64,000 nucleotides of DNA from Flavobacteriales bacterium. GTDB lineage: Bacteria; Bacteroidota; Bacteroidia; CAIKAF01. Below the pieces are notes generated by a model that was not told where the DNA came from, did no database searches, and worked only from the letters and a program-made list of their open reading frames with translations. Where the stretch lies: NCBI GenBank assembly GCA_025451235.1, contig JANWKT010000001.1:62001-126000 (forward strand), given 5' to 3'. Of the stretch, positions 25,516 to 34,406 are shown piece after piece; positions within the stretch are counted from its first letter, which is position 1, and every line of letters starts with the position of its first letter. The position numbers and the translations under genes are program-made.

Positions 25516-27168
25516 ATGAAGAAAAATTTACTCCTTTACTTATTAATTGTTGGAGTTTTTACCTTCCTTATCTGGTATATTATTGATCAGGGAAAGGATA
25601 TGAAACCTAAGGCAGAAACTTCAGCACCTGTTGTTAATCCTAATCATGTTCTCGGATTCCAGGTAAACAATCTCAATCCACAATTGATCACTCAATTATG
25701 CAATAACTACAATGCACAAAAGGGTATTGAGGTAAAAGCTTCCTTCAGGAATGACAGCGTTTTATTCAAATCTGTGGCTTTACAGCCTGCTCCCATAAAA
25801 GAATCCAAACAATCATCTTCTCTGGATCTTACCTCCAATGAATCGGTATGGGATCAATTCAAACATAATATTCAAAATCCGCTTAGCTTATTATTGCTAC
25901 AGATCATTATTATTTTAGCCGTATCCAGGTCTTTTGGACTTCTTCTTACAAAGATCGGTCAGCCTTCGGTAGTAGGAGAAATCATTGCTGGAATTTTTTT
26001 AGGGCCATCCATTGTCGGATATTTCTTTCCTGAATTTTCGATCCTTATTTTTCCGAAAACTTCCATGTCAACTTTACAATTCCTGAGTCAGATCGGTCTT
26101 GCATTTTTTATGTTCATTGTAGGAATGGAATTAGACCTTGAAAAACTAAAGAACAAAGCACAAAATGCAGTGATCATTAGCCATGCCAGCATTATTGTTC
26201 CATTTTTTCTGGGTGTATTACTAGCCACCAAAATATACGAAGACTTTGCCCCTGCAAATGTAAGCTTCCTGGCATTTTCGCTTTTTATGGGAATTGCGAT
26301 GAGTATTACAGCATTTCCGGTATTGGCCAGAATTATTCAGGAGCGTGGCTTAACCAAAACTCCTCTGGGGGCCATGGCCATTACCTGTGCAGCTGCAGAT
26401 GATGTGACCGCCTGGTGCATCCTGGCAGCCGTGATCGCTATTGTAAAAGCCGGAGGTATATTGAGTGCTTTATTCACCATTGGACTTGCGGTTATATTTG
26501 TTCTTTTCATGTTGCGCATTGTGGGTCCATGGATAAAAAAGATCAGCACAACGGTGGTTGAAAAAGAAAAGATCAGCAAAACGGTTGTTGCGATTGCATT
26601 TTTTATTCTCCTTGGGTCGGCATATATTGCCGAGCTGATAGGAATTCACGCTTTGTTCGGGGCTTTTCTTGCAGGTGTGATCATGCCACATAATATTAAA
26701 TTCAAAAATCTTCTTGCAGGAAAAATTGAGGATGTTTCCCTTCTGCTTTTACTCCCCATATTTTTTGCTTTTACCGGATTAAGGACCCATATTGAAATGC
26801 TCAATCAGGGGCATTTATGGGGTACTTGTATGCTGGTGATTGGTGTTGCGGTTGCTGGTAAGTTTGGAGGTAGCATGTTTGCCGCAAAACTGGTAGGTCA
26901 AAGCTGGAAGGATTCACTTTCGCTCGGGGCATTGATGAATACTCGAGGATTAATGGAACTGATCGTGCTGAATATTGGTTTGGATCTAAAAATCTTATCT
27001 CCGGAAATATTTTCTATCATGGTATTAATGGCGTTGGCTACCACTTTTATGACTGGCCCATCTTTGAGCCTGATCAATTTTGTTTCAAAAAAATTGGATG
27101 GTATCCGGAATAAAAAAGAAACACATCCCCCCGAAATGGCTGAGAACGACAAATCCTTACTCAGCTAA
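25516..27168 (+). CDS. CPA2-family cation:proton antiporter with N-terminal periplasmic domain
   Basis: 550 residues from ATG 25516 (554 if ATG 25504 is used). One N-terminal membrane helix (LLLYLLIVGVFTFLIWYII) is followed by a soluble segment of about 100 residues, which would face the periplasm. A Kef/NhaS-like transport domain of about 11-13 helices follows. Family marks are GQPSVVGEIIAGIFLGPS, the acidic FIVGMELDL, and the ion-site AADDVTAW. No C-terminal TrkA-N domain is present, so this is not a full KefB/KefC. Ion specificity (K+ or Na+ against H+) is not decided. The 3' region carries a strong terminator about 210 bases past the stop. Confidence 0.88.
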   Translation: MKKNLLLYLLIVGVFTFLIWYIIDQGKDMKPKAETSAPVVNPNHVLGFQVNNLNPQLITQLCNNYNAQKGIEVKASFRNDSVLFKSVALQPAPIKESKQSSSLDLTSNESVWDQFKHNIQNPLSLLLLQIIIILAVSRSFGLLLTKIGQPSVVGEIIAGIFLGPSIVGYFFPEFSILIFPKTSMSTLQFLSQIGLAFFMFIVGMELDLEKLKNKAQNAVIISHASIIVPFFLGVLLATKIYEDFAPANVSFLAFSLFMGIAMSITAFPVLARIIQERGLTKTPLGAMAITCAAADDVTAWCILAAVIAIVKAGGILSALFTIGLAVIFVLFMLRIVGPWIKKISTTVVEKEKISKTVVAIAFFILLGSAYIAELIGIHALFGAFLAGVIMPHNIKFKNLLAGKIEDVSLLLLLPIFFAFTGLRTHIEMLNQGHLWGTCMLVIGVAVAGKFGGSMFAAKLVGQSWKDSLSLGALMNTRGLMELIVLNIGLDLKILSPEIFSIMVLMALATTFMTGPSLSLINFVSKKLDGIRNKKETHPPEMAENDKSLLS

Positions 27169-27278
27169 TTCTTCTAATTATTAATTAACTTTTCAGTAAG
27201 ATATTTAAACAATATATTACTGATTTACAAGTCATTATATTTTATTTTATAATAATCATATCCGTAAGACTTTGGTTG

Positions 27279-27416
27279 TTTGGTAGAACAAGAAAGAAGT
27301 TTCAGCGTACCTTTAGTCTATAAACATAAAAACAAGCTATCAACAAACAGCTTTTTCTCAACATAGGTTTACATAAGGGCAAAGGGCCAGTACTAACGTG
27401 TGCTGGCCCTTTTTTT
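27279..27416 (+). ncRNA. Possible small RNA or long 3' UTR ending in a terminator
   Basis: TACCTTTA (27308-27315), one mismatch from the -7 consensus, precedes about 100 non-coding bases that end in a strong terminator. A small AAGCT...AGCTT hairpin lies in between. The spacing to the nearest upstream TTTG (25 bases) is long. It may only be the antiporter's 3' UTR. Weakly supported. Confidence 0.25.
27381..27416 (+). terminator. Intrinsic terminator
   Basis: AGGGCCAG (27383-27390) and CTGGCCCT (27403-27410) pair perfectly over 8 bases around a 12-base loop. A run of seven T follows on the plus strand. It ends the antiporter transcript or a small RNA. Confidence 0.85.
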
Positions 27417-27428
27417 ATACCCTATATT

Positions 27429-28988
27429 TTATTTCTGAATTTTTACTATTACCATTCCATGCGGTGAAGAAAGCACTACAAAGTAGGTCCCTGATATGAA
27501 TCCTTCCTTCAACCTTAGGCATTGTTCATGATGTCCTGGAGACTGCCACTCATGATCTACGAAGGTCTGTACAAGCTTGCCTTCGATATCCATTAGCTGG
27601 ATAGATATTTCTTCCGGGTCTGTCAATATATATTTCAATCTCGCTTCCTCCAAAACCGGGTTTGGATATATAAGAACTGAATGGACATCATCTGAAAAAT
27701 CCACTACCCCAATATTCAATCCGGAAATATATCTGGCCAATGCCATATCTTGTTCTATACCATTACTCGAATAACCTGCCAGTATAATTTTTAGATCAGG
27801 TTGAATGGCCGCACCATAAGCCATATCGCCGTATCCACTAAAATCCGTGATCACTATTCCATCGGTATCGAAACTATTATCAAGGCTACCATTCGTATGA
27901 TATCTGACCAATGCAAAATCGGATGCTGGGCCTGTTCCTGTATAACCCGCTACAACAGTTTTTCCATCCGGCTGTAAAAGCAAAGAAAATATCCAATCAT
28001 CGGCTCCTAAAGGAGTAACTACTTTTCCATCTCCATCAAAACTCATATCCAAACTTCCGTCAGCATTAAAACGAGCTAAAGAAAAATCATCATCCACTCC
28101 ATTAAAAGTACATCCACCGATGATGATCTTACCATCTTGTTGCACCGCCAATGCATATGCTAGATTATAATCAATCCCAAAAGAAATACTTGCCTTACCA
28201 TCCGCACTAAAGCTATTGTCTAGGCTACCATCTGCATGATACCTGGCAATACCCCAATTTAATGTAGTTCCATCATCTGTATAACCCGCCACTACTATCT
28301 TACCATCCGGCTGAAGAGTAATTCCAAATATTTTATCATCGTAGGCACTAAAGTCGGTCATCAATTTTCCATCCGTATCAAAACCACTATCCAAACTTCC
28401 ATCCACATTATACCGGGCCAATGCAAAATCCTGATCCGTTCCATTCACTGCACTACCCGCAACCACAATCTTTCCATCTGTTTGAATAACCATTCCATAG
28501 ATGAGATCATCACTGGTGTCTATTTGGGTGATCACTATACCGTCACCATCAAAACTATTGTCCAAAGTTCCAGTCGGATCGTATCTCACCAGGGCAAAAT
28601 CATTGGTGGACCCATTGAAAGAATACCCCGCAGCAATTATTTTTCCGTCTGTTTGCAACGCGATGGTATAAGCCATGTCTTCACCCATACCTATGGGTGT
28701 TGTTAATTTCCCATCAGTACTAAAGCTATTGTCGAAAGTTCCATCGGGATTGAAACGGGCCAGGGCAAAATCATTATTAGTTCCGTTGTAGGCAAATCCG
28801 GCAACCACTATTTTTCCGTCAGGCTGAACCACCACAGCCCGAGCTACATCATTTCCAGCACCTATAGAAGTGGTTAGTTTCCCGTCTCCATCCAAACCAG
28901 GATCTAGGCTGCCTGGTTGACCATATAACAAGGATATAGAAAACAATAAGGATATAATCGATTTTTGTATGGAAGAGGGAACTAACAT
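27429..28988 (-). CDS. Secreted delta-60-repeat beta-propeller protein with type IX sorting domain
   Basis: 519 residues. A signal peptide (ending LLYGQPGSLD) leads into seven delta-60 repeats of about 52-55 residues. Each repeat reads like QPDGKIVVAG, then DFALARF or DFALVRY, then DGSLDNSF and DGK. The repeats suggest a beta-propeller. The last 85 residues form a type A sorting domain (VLIYPNPVLEEARLKY, IQLMDIEGKLVQTF, ISGTYFVVL). Cargo of the type IX system; binding partner unknown. ATG start, monocistronic on the minus strand. Confidence 0.9.
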   Translation of the reverse strand: MLVPSSIQKSIISLLFSISLLYGQPGSLDPGLDGDGKLTTSIGAGNDVARAVVVQPDGKIVVAGFAYNGTNNDFALARFNPDGTFDNSFSTDGKLTTPIGMGEDMAYTIALQTDGKIIAAGYSFNGSTNDFALVRYDPTGTLDNSFDGDGIVITQIDTSDDLIYGMVIQTDGKIVVAGSAVNGTDQDFALARYNVDGSLDSGFDTDGKLMTDFSAYDDKIFGITLQPDGKIVVAGYTDDGTTLNWGIARYHADGSLDNSFSADGKASISFGIDYNLAYALAVQQDGKIIIGGCTFNGVDDDFSLARFNADGSLDMSFDGDGKVVTPLGADDWIFSLLLQPDGKTVVAGYTGTGPASDFALVRYHTNGSLDNSFDTDGIVITDFSGYGDMAYGAAIQPDLKIILAGYSSNGIEQDMALARYISGLNIGVVDFSDDVHSVLIYPNPVLEEARLKYILTDPEEISIQLMDIEGKLVQTFVDHEWQSPGHHEQCLRLKEGFISGTYFVVLSSPHGMVIVKIQK

Positions 28989-29058
28989 TCACTAAATTTG
29001 ATGAATATTATCCGCATCTGCAATAAAATTCATTTAAAAAAAGCTATGGCCCTGGCTT

Positions 29059-29919
29059 TTATGACTTCTTGCATTTAAACATCAGCAAAGTGGCCTTGCC
29101 TAATTGACCTTCGTTTGAAATAAACATATCCCCATTTTTCTTAAAACTAATCCCCTCCGCCTTATTAAACAGAAGAGGGTCTAATCTTTCTGCATATTCC
29201 AAATTTCCGTTATTGAAAATGCAAAGTACCTTTCCGGAAGCGCTCAGCATATATAACTTGCCGTTCAGTGGATGAATAGCAATAGCTGAAGGTTTGAACT
29301 TGATGGCATTGGCTACCGAGTCCACCAACCCGTATTTTTGACCCAAATAGGTTTTTATAGCAGGTATATTGATCTCGAAAACCGGTTCAGGACTCAACAC
29401 TTTCTTTTCAAGATCGAAGGCATAAATCATTCTTTTGTCTTTGTCAATATTGTTACTTCTACTTTTACAAGCAATCAACAGTCGGTTCTTGTTTTTATCG
29501 TAGCAAAGTCCTTCACTATTTATCGCCGGCACCCCGGTTGCATAGGTCTTCATGTTTTCTACCGTTTTCAATCCATTGAGTAGCTCAATTAATATCCCAT
29601 CCGCCCTTAATATATATACATCCTTATTTACCACTGCCAAACCCTCATAGTCACCATCCACATAAAAGCTATCCTGCGTAGCGATACAGTTTTTCTTTAC
29701 ATTGTATTTGAACAATATTCCTTTCTCGTCCTGTACACATGCGATAGTAGTTGGGTTAACCACCGAAATATCCGATATTTCTCTCAAAATATCTGGTAGG
29801 ACGAGCTTAAGATCGGGAGAACTGAGGTTATAAGTTTGCGGAAAGCCTATATTTAGCTGAAGGAAGAATGAAAAAATAGCCGCTAAGCCTGGTCTATATT
29901 TTTTCATCCATTCTGGCAT
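29059..29919 (-). CDS. SdiA-regulated (YjiK)-like secreted beta-propeller protein
   Basis: 286 residues from ATG 29919; a further 10 codons would depend on a TTG. A hydrophobic N-terminus (PGLAAIFSFFLQLNIGFPQ) looks like a signal peptide. The body resembles the SdiA-regulated/YjiK family, with ISDISVV, IACVQDEKGILFKY, GDYEGLAVV, SEGLCYDKNKNRLLIACK, KPSAIAIHPLNGKLYML and KAEGISFKKNGDMFISNEG. These proteins fold as six-bladed propellers related to phytases. Enzymatic activity is not shown. It is divergent from the AlkD-like gene. Confidence 0.75.
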   Translation of the reverse strand: MPEWMKKYRPGLAAIFSFFLQLNIGFPQTYNLSSPDLKLVLPDILREISDISVVNPTTIACVQDEKGILFKYNVKKNCIATQDSFYVDGDYEGLAVVNKDVYILRADGILIELLNGLKTVENMKTYATGVPAINSEGLCYDKNKNRLLIACKSRSNNIDKDKRMIYAFDLEKKVLSPEPVFEINIPAIKTYLGQKYGLVDSVANAIKFKPSAIAIHPLNGKLYMLSASGKVLCIFNNGNLEYAERLDPLLFNKAEGISFKKNGDMFISNEGQLGKATLLMFKCKKS

Positions 29920-29997
29920 AAGTCGAGGTTTTTTTTCAAATTTGACCAAACATAGTTCATTAAGTTTAACTGAACGTTAAGAATCAGGTTTTAGCAT

Positions 29998-30726
29998 ATG
30001 TACGTAGAAGAAATAGAGAAGAAACTTATGATAAGTATACCCAAGGGCAACAAGGAGTCTTATTTCGATCCTGAATCCTATATGGGTACCCGTTATCCAA
30101 TGCTGGGATTGGCCGTACCATTGCAAAGAGAAATATTTAAACAAGGATATAGTTTCTCCTCCTTGCCATTGGCCGATCAGTTGAAGATATGGGATAATGT
30201 TTGGAAAAAAGCCAAGGTATTTGAAGTGCTTACCCAGGCAGCCTTCTTTCCAGAAAAGTTCATCAACAAATTTAAAACGCAGGACCTTTGGCCGGTGCTA
30301 AAAACATGGGTTGAGAGGGTAGATAATTGGGGGCATTCGGATATGCTTTCGGCCATGTTCGCCAAAATGCTGGTAAAAGATAAAAACCTGCTATTACCTC
30401 AGTTAAAAAAATGGAATTCGTCCATCAACCCGTGGGACCGGCGACAATCGATTGTTCCCTTAGCCATGTACCATCGAAGGAACCAATCCATAGGGTTTAA
30501 GGAAAGCATTGGCTTAGTGGAAAACCTGTTATTGGATGAGGATTATTTTGTGCAAAAAGGAGTGGGATGGAGTTTAAGAGAAATGGGTGTTCAATATCCA
30601 GAAGATACCTGGAAATTTTTAAAGAAAAATGCCAAAAAAATTTCAGCAGCGGCGTTTTCTGCTTCGGTGGAAAAGATCACAAACGACAAAAAAGAAGAAT
30701 TAAAGGCAGTCCGAAAGAAAAAATAA
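29998..30726 (+). CDS. DNA alkylation repair protein (AlkD-like HEAT-repeat glycosylase)
   Basis: 242 residues, mostly helical, in the length range of AlkD (about 235). The AlkD family excises bulky or charged alkylated bases through HEAT-like repeats. Typical blocks are WVERVDNWGHSDMLS (the conserved Trp, Asp and Ser), WDRRQSIVPLAMYHRR and VQKGVGWSLREMGVQYPEDT (Trp and Arg that contact DNA). No signal peptide; cytoplasmic. The C-terminus is Lys-rich. Confidence 0.88.
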   Translation: MYVEEIEKKLMISIPKGNKESYFDPESYMGTRYPMLGLAVPLQREIFKQGYSFSSLPLADQLKIWDNVWKKAKVFEVLTQAAFFPEKFINKFKTQDLWPVLKTWVERVDNWGHSDMLSAMFAKMLVKDKNLLLPQLKKWNSSINPWDRRQSIVPLAMYHRRNQSIGFKESIGLVENLLLDEDYFVQKGVGWSLREMGVQYPEDTWKFLKKNAKKISAAAFSASVEKITNDKKEELKAVRKKK

Positions 30727-30788
30727 ATGCACGACTAAAACCAACGGCCGAAAAAAGGTCTTATCAAGTATTTCGTATTTATATTAGC

Positions 30789-31829
30789 CTACCACGAAAT
30801 GATCACCATTCCGTTTCCTGAATGAGCACCTGGTGTATTCACTTGATTAACCCCGATATTATAGGATCCACCTCCGCCGCCGCTTTGATTGATGTTAGCC
30901 GAACCTCCACCGGAGTATCCACCACCTCCGCCGCCGCAGTTACACCAGCCATAACCTACTGATCCGCCACCACCGCCCAGACCAAATGTACCCGCAGTAT
31001 ATGTGGTGCTTGCTGACACTCCATCCTGCCCCAGTGAACCTGAATTACCCGAATTCCATCCTCTTCCTCCCCGGCTGATATGGCTACCACTATAGATAAC
31101 ATCCCCTCCATCTCCACCACCTGTTCCTCCTACACCACCTGAACCATTTCCCTGAACCCCATTGGGCGTTATTACCGCATGCGCTCCGGAATAAGAAGGA
31201 TCCTGAAAATCAAATCCGGCACCTCCACCAGCAACTATAAATGGTGTAGCACCATCTGCTACTCCTGAAGCCCCTCCTCCTCCTGCAGAAGAAGGGTCAT
31301 CGTTCCCTTTTCCACCTACTACAACCGTAAGCACCTGTCCATTGGTTACATTAAATTTTCCACTCATAATAGCTCCCAATCCTCCTATAGGATAGGGTGA
31401 ATAACCAGTAACATCTCCTCCTTGTGCTCCATAGCAGGTAATGGTTACAGAATCTATGCAACCACTCACGGTAAACTGCTGAAATGCGCCTGTAAAAAAG
31501 AAAGTATCCACTCCACTGGAACCTCCACCAAGTACGGTAAGCAAAGTAGTATCCGAATAAATAGGATCGCAGGTACCATTGATCACCTCAGCTCTATAAT
31601 AGCTGGTACTTCCTGCCGGAAAACAAAAAGTATCTGTGGTTGCTGAAGGAATATTGGACCAGCTTAAAAGGTCGTTGGAATTTTGCCATTGAATATTTCC
31701 ATTGAAAGCTCCAGCCACCAAACAAACATTGGTACCACTGCAAGGTACATTCACCATATTGATCTGCGCAGTTGCAGAAAAGGAAGAAGCCAGAACTCCA
31801 AGTATGATATATATAGATAATTTTTTCAT
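30789..31829 (-). CDS. Secreted glycine-rich protein
   Basis: 346 residues. A signal peptide (MKKLSIYIILGVLASSFSATAQ) is followed by an Ig-like segment (IQWQNSNDLLSWSNIPS, about 45-105). A long glycine-rich domain, about 115-346, matches the PF12810-type pattern (GGLGAIMSGKFNV, GGGGASGVADG, GGGGGGYSGGGS) and ends NGMVIISW. No type IX sorting domain is visible at the C-terminus, unlike the neighbouring gene 17 bases upstream. The two are probably one transcript. Function unknown. Confidence 0.82.
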   Translation of the reverse strand: MKKLSIYIILGVLASSFSATAQINMVNVPCSGTNVCLVAGAFNGNIQWQNSNDLLSWSNIPSATTDTFCFPAGSTSYYRAEVINGTCDPIYSDTTLLTVLGGGSSGVDTFFFTGAFQQFTVSGCIDSVTITCYGAQGGDVTGYSPYPIGGLGAIMSGKFNVTNGQVLTVVVGGKGNDDPSSAGGGGASGVADGATPFIVAGGGAGFDFQDPSYSGAHAVITPNGVQGNGSGGVGGTGGGDGGDVIYSGSHISRGGRGWNSGNSGSLGQDGVSASTTYTAGTFGLGGGGGSVGYGWCNCGGGGGGYSGGGSANINQSGGGGGSYNIGVNQVNTPGAHSGNGMVIISW

Positions 31830-31846
31830 GGTCGATTTTTAAAAAA

Positions 31847-32710
31847 TTATTGTATAACGATTTTATGTGAAAATGAGGCAACGCCTGAATGATAAAGTGT
31901 AAGGGTATACATCCCAGCAGCAAGGCTTGAGAGATCAACCGGGAAGCTCCCGTTACCTGGATATTCTTTTTGGTAGACAATGCTTCCGGCCACATTAAAT
32001 ATTTTTATATCATAAAGATCATTTGCATTGAGTTGATCCAATAAAAGAGTAAATATTCCATTGCTTGGATTTGGATATACCTGCATCGTTCCCGCATTGG
32101 ATTCATCCTCTATTCCGGAACAATCAATCACTGTAATGGTAACACTATCCGTTGCTGAGCATTGCTCAGCATCTGTAACTGTAATGAAACAAGTAACCGT
32201 TGACCCCGGAGTTACTGTAGGATTAATAGAAGTAGAATCAGAGAATATATTTCCAGGCGACCAATCGTAGGTATTACCTCCATATCCACCGCCAGGTGTT
32301 GCTGTTAAAATAACATTGTTTCCCATACAAATGGTGGATGGGCTTCCAGCATCCACGGATAAAGGAGTCGAGGGAAGGGTAACCACCATGGTATCGGTTT
32401 TCGAGCAATTGTTACCATCTGTAACCGAAAAGGTATACAGGGTAGTTGAGGATGGATTGGCTGTGGTGGTAGCACTGGATGGGCCAATTACATCTGCCGA
32501 AGGCGTCCATAGATAGGTATAAGAACCATCTCCTCCGGATGCATTGCCATTCAAATTGGCAAATTCTCCATCACAGATAATAGCGCTTGCACCTGCGTTA
32601 GCAGTTACATCAGGATCCTGGTTAAAGCTAAAGTTAATATAGGTCTGTGCGATGATGGAAGGGCAAATATGGAACATACATGCCAATCCGATTAGGTAAA
32701 ATAATTTCAT
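31847..32710 (-). CDS. Secreted Ig-like protein with type IX sorting domain
   Basis: 287 residues from ATG 32710, which gives a clean signal peptide (MKLFYLIGLACMFHICPSIIAQ). The frame continues upstream but reads as non-coding. Two Ig-like/PKD-like repeats contain AGASAIICDGEFANLNG, YTYLWTPSAD and YDWSPGN, each about 85 residues. The final 80 residues are a type A sorting domain (VYPNPSNGIFTLLLD, IKIFNVAGSIVYQ, LAAGMYTLTLYH). Cargo of the type IX system. It lies 17 bases upstream of the glycine-rich gene. Confidence 0.87.
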   Translation of the reverse strand: MKLFYLIGLACMFHICPSIIAQTYINFSFNQDPDVTANAGASAIICDGEFANLNGNASGGDGSYTYLWTPSADVIGPSSATTTANPSSTTLYTFSVTDGNNCSKTDTMVVTLPSTPLSVDAGSPSTICMGNNVILTATPGGGYGGNTYDWSPGNIFSDSTSINPTVTPGSTVTCFITVTDAEQCSATDSVTITVIDCSGIEDESNAGTMQVYPNPSNGIFTLLLDQLNANDLYDIKIFNVAGSIVYQKEYPGNGSFPVDLSSLAAGMYTLTLYHSGVASFSHKIVIQ

Positions 32711-32763
32711 AAACTGAGTATAGTTACGAAGGTAAAAATAAGATTTTATTCGAAAAAAAATAC

Positions 32764-32985
32764 TTATTCGGTAAATAAAATCAACAGCCAAATAACCAAA
32801 GCTATAATTAACAGGTACATAAATACCTTGCGGTATTTGTATTTATACAAAGGGGTTTTGTACAAAGGGGTAGTAGCCTTTTGATAACGATAAGTAAGTT
32901 TCTTAAAATCCTTAGTAGATTTTATTTCCTCATCGGTTAATTGATCAGGTTTACGATCGATAATATATTTAGGGTTACTAGCCAT
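32764..32985 (-). CDS. Small single-helix membrane protein coupled to the ECF sigma factor
   Basis: 73 residues from ATG 32985. The ATG overlaps the sigma factor stop (ATGGCTAG), so translation is likely coupled. The first 50 residues are charged and cytoplasmic (NPKYIIDRKPDQLTDEEI), followed by one C-terminal membrane helix (VFMYLLIIALVIWLLILF). The arrangement could fit a small sigma-associated membrane factor, but there is no recognised anti-sigma motif. Function unknown. Confidence 0.72.
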   Translation of the reverse strand: MASNPKYIIDRKPDQLTDEEIKSTKDFKKLTYRYQKATTPLYKTPLYKYKYRKVFMYLLIIALVIWLLILFTE

Positions 32986-33694
32986 TATAATTCTCCTGAT
33001 AGATCTTTTTAAGTTTATCAATGATCCTGTAAAATTTCACTTTGGCATTATTCTCCGTAATGCCTAAAATATCGCCGATCTCCTTAAAAGCTCTGGCTTC
33101 AAAGATACGCAATTCTATTAAACCTACTTCTTCCAAATCCAAATGCTCCAATAGCTTGGCTACCAATTCAAGGTTTTCCAGGTGAGGCTGGGAATCCAAT
33201 TCTTTTAAAAAGAAAACCACCTTTTCATCATCCACTGCCACCACCCTTGCCTTCGACGATTTACGATAAAACTGGGCCACTTCATTTAAAGCGATCCGGA
33301 TAAGCCAGGCGATAAAGGGAGTTCCCTGGAAAGTATAATTCTTTAAATTGAGCATGGCCTTTAAAAAAACATCGGCAGTAATATCAGCTGCCAGCTCCTT
33401 TTCCCGGGTACGGGAATATACAAACCTGAATACCTGGGTATAGTGCTTATGGTACAATGCCTCAAAAAAACGAGGTTCCTGATGGGAAGCCTTGATCAGC
33501 TCCCATTCTTTCTTTAAGGCATCATCGGGTATCGGTTGGTCCGGATCCAAATGTTCAGATATTTTTAAGGATAATGCCCGAAGATAAGAAAAGATACAAC
33601 CGGGTTCCCCAACCGATAGCGATCGGGAAGAATGTCTATCTCCCATTGGCTTAAGCCAACGGGAATAGATGTGAGAAGCCGGCCTTAGCCCCAT
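32978..33694 (-). CDS. ECF-type RNA polymerase sigma factor
   Basis: 238 residues by the longest ATG frame. Region 2 is about 70-145 (FFEALYHKHYTQVFRFVYSR, ELAADITADVFLKAM, FIAWLIRIALNEV). Region 4 is about 185-235 (LELRIFEARAFKEIGDIL, ITENNAKVKFYRII). The first 40 codons lie over a hairpin repeat (33613-33668) and have a composition unlike the rest, so the native start may lie further in or the repeat inserted into the 5' end. Downstream, a small membrane protein overlaps its stop. Targets unknown. Confidence 0.85.
   Translation of the reverse strand: MGLRPASHIYSRWLKPMGDRHSSRSLSVGEPGCIFSYLRALSLKISEHLDPDQPIPDDALKKEWELIKASHQEPRFFEALYHKHYTQVFRFVYSRTREKELAADITADVFLKAMLNLKNYTFQGTPFIAWLIRIALNEVAQFYRKSSKARVVAVDDEKVVFFLKELDSQPHLENLELVAKLLEHLDLEEVGLIELRIFEARAFKEIGDILGITENNAKVKFYRIIDKLKKIYQENYNG
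33613..33668. repeat. Hairpin repeats inside the 5' end of the sigma gene
   Basis: CCGAT-AGCG-ATCGG (33613-33626) is followed by an imperfect inverted repeat whose arms read TCTATCTCCCATTGGC and GCCAACGGGAATAGA around TTAA. Both occur within the first 30 codons of the frame. Confidence 0.55.
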
Positions 33695-33736
33695 AAAAAA
33701 GATGTCGCACCAATCAGGCTATAAGGGCTTATTATC

Positions 33737-34294
33737 TTACAATTTCAGCCTAACGATGATGGAAGAAGTATCCGGGGTATAGTTATTATTTTTTATGTCA
33801 AGCGGCAAGGCAATAAATAAATCAGTAAAATTTTTTATGGTCCCATCCTCCGGGCTTTGGTATTGTTTATTCAACTCTTTAAATTCATGGGGTTTCATAT
33901 TATCCACCTGGCCCGCATCGATAAAATACCGTGCCACCGTTCCAACTTGATACAAGCGATATTCACCCACCATTTTGGGTTTTTTATAAAAAGAAAAAAA
34001 TATGGAGGTATTAGATTGAATGATATAGATACTGCTATCTTTTGCCCAGGTAACATGATTTGTTTGTTGGAGAATCCTTAAGATTTTTTTATCATAACCA
34101 TAATATGCATAATATAGTTTTTCATATTCCTCGTTCAATTGTTCATACTCCGTTTGCAACATCGTATGCTCTCTGTTAACTCTGTTAAATGCGATTTGGA
34201 GATGGTTGCTATGCCATTGAATATAAACCGTGCTGGCTGCCAGCATAACGACCAATGCAATCAATATACCTGTTAACAATTTTCTTTTGCCCAC
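33737..34294 (-). CDS. Hypothetical membrane-anchored protein with coiled coil
   Basis: 185 residues from a GTG. An N-terminal membrane helix (LLTGILIALVVMLAASTVYI) is followed by a likely coiled coil (FNRVNREHTMLQTEYEQLNEEYEKLYYA, about 35-65). A soluble C-terminal part of about 115 residues has no recognised family and ends TSSIIVRLKL. It probably faces the periplasm. It lies 42 bases upstream of the sigma gene on the same strand. Confidence 0.65.
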   Translation of the reverse strand: MGKRKLLTGILIALVVMLAASTVYIQWHSNHLQIAFNRVNREHTMLQTEYEQLNEEYEKLYYAYYGYDKKILRILQQTNHVTWAKDSSIYIIQSNTSIFFSFYKKPKMVGEYRLYQVGTVARYFIDAGQVDNMKPHEFKELNKQYQSPEDGTIKNFTDLFIALPLDIKNNNYTPDTSSIIVRLKL

Positions 34295-34406
34295 CTAATA
34301 AGGGTTTTAAACAATTAGGGGCAAAAAAACGAATAAAAACCCGAAATTCCCTCAAAAAAATGTATATTAGATTAGGAATGTAGTTTTATTTATTTTTATT
34401 TGTGTT

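Noticed and set aside
27429-28988. CRISPR-like or tandem DNA repeat
   Set aside because: The periodicity comes from delta-60 protein repeats of about 52-55 residues; there are no constant repeats with unique spacers.
30789-31829. Low-complexity DNA repeat
   Set aside because: The periodic bases are glycine codons in an intact frame with signal peptide.
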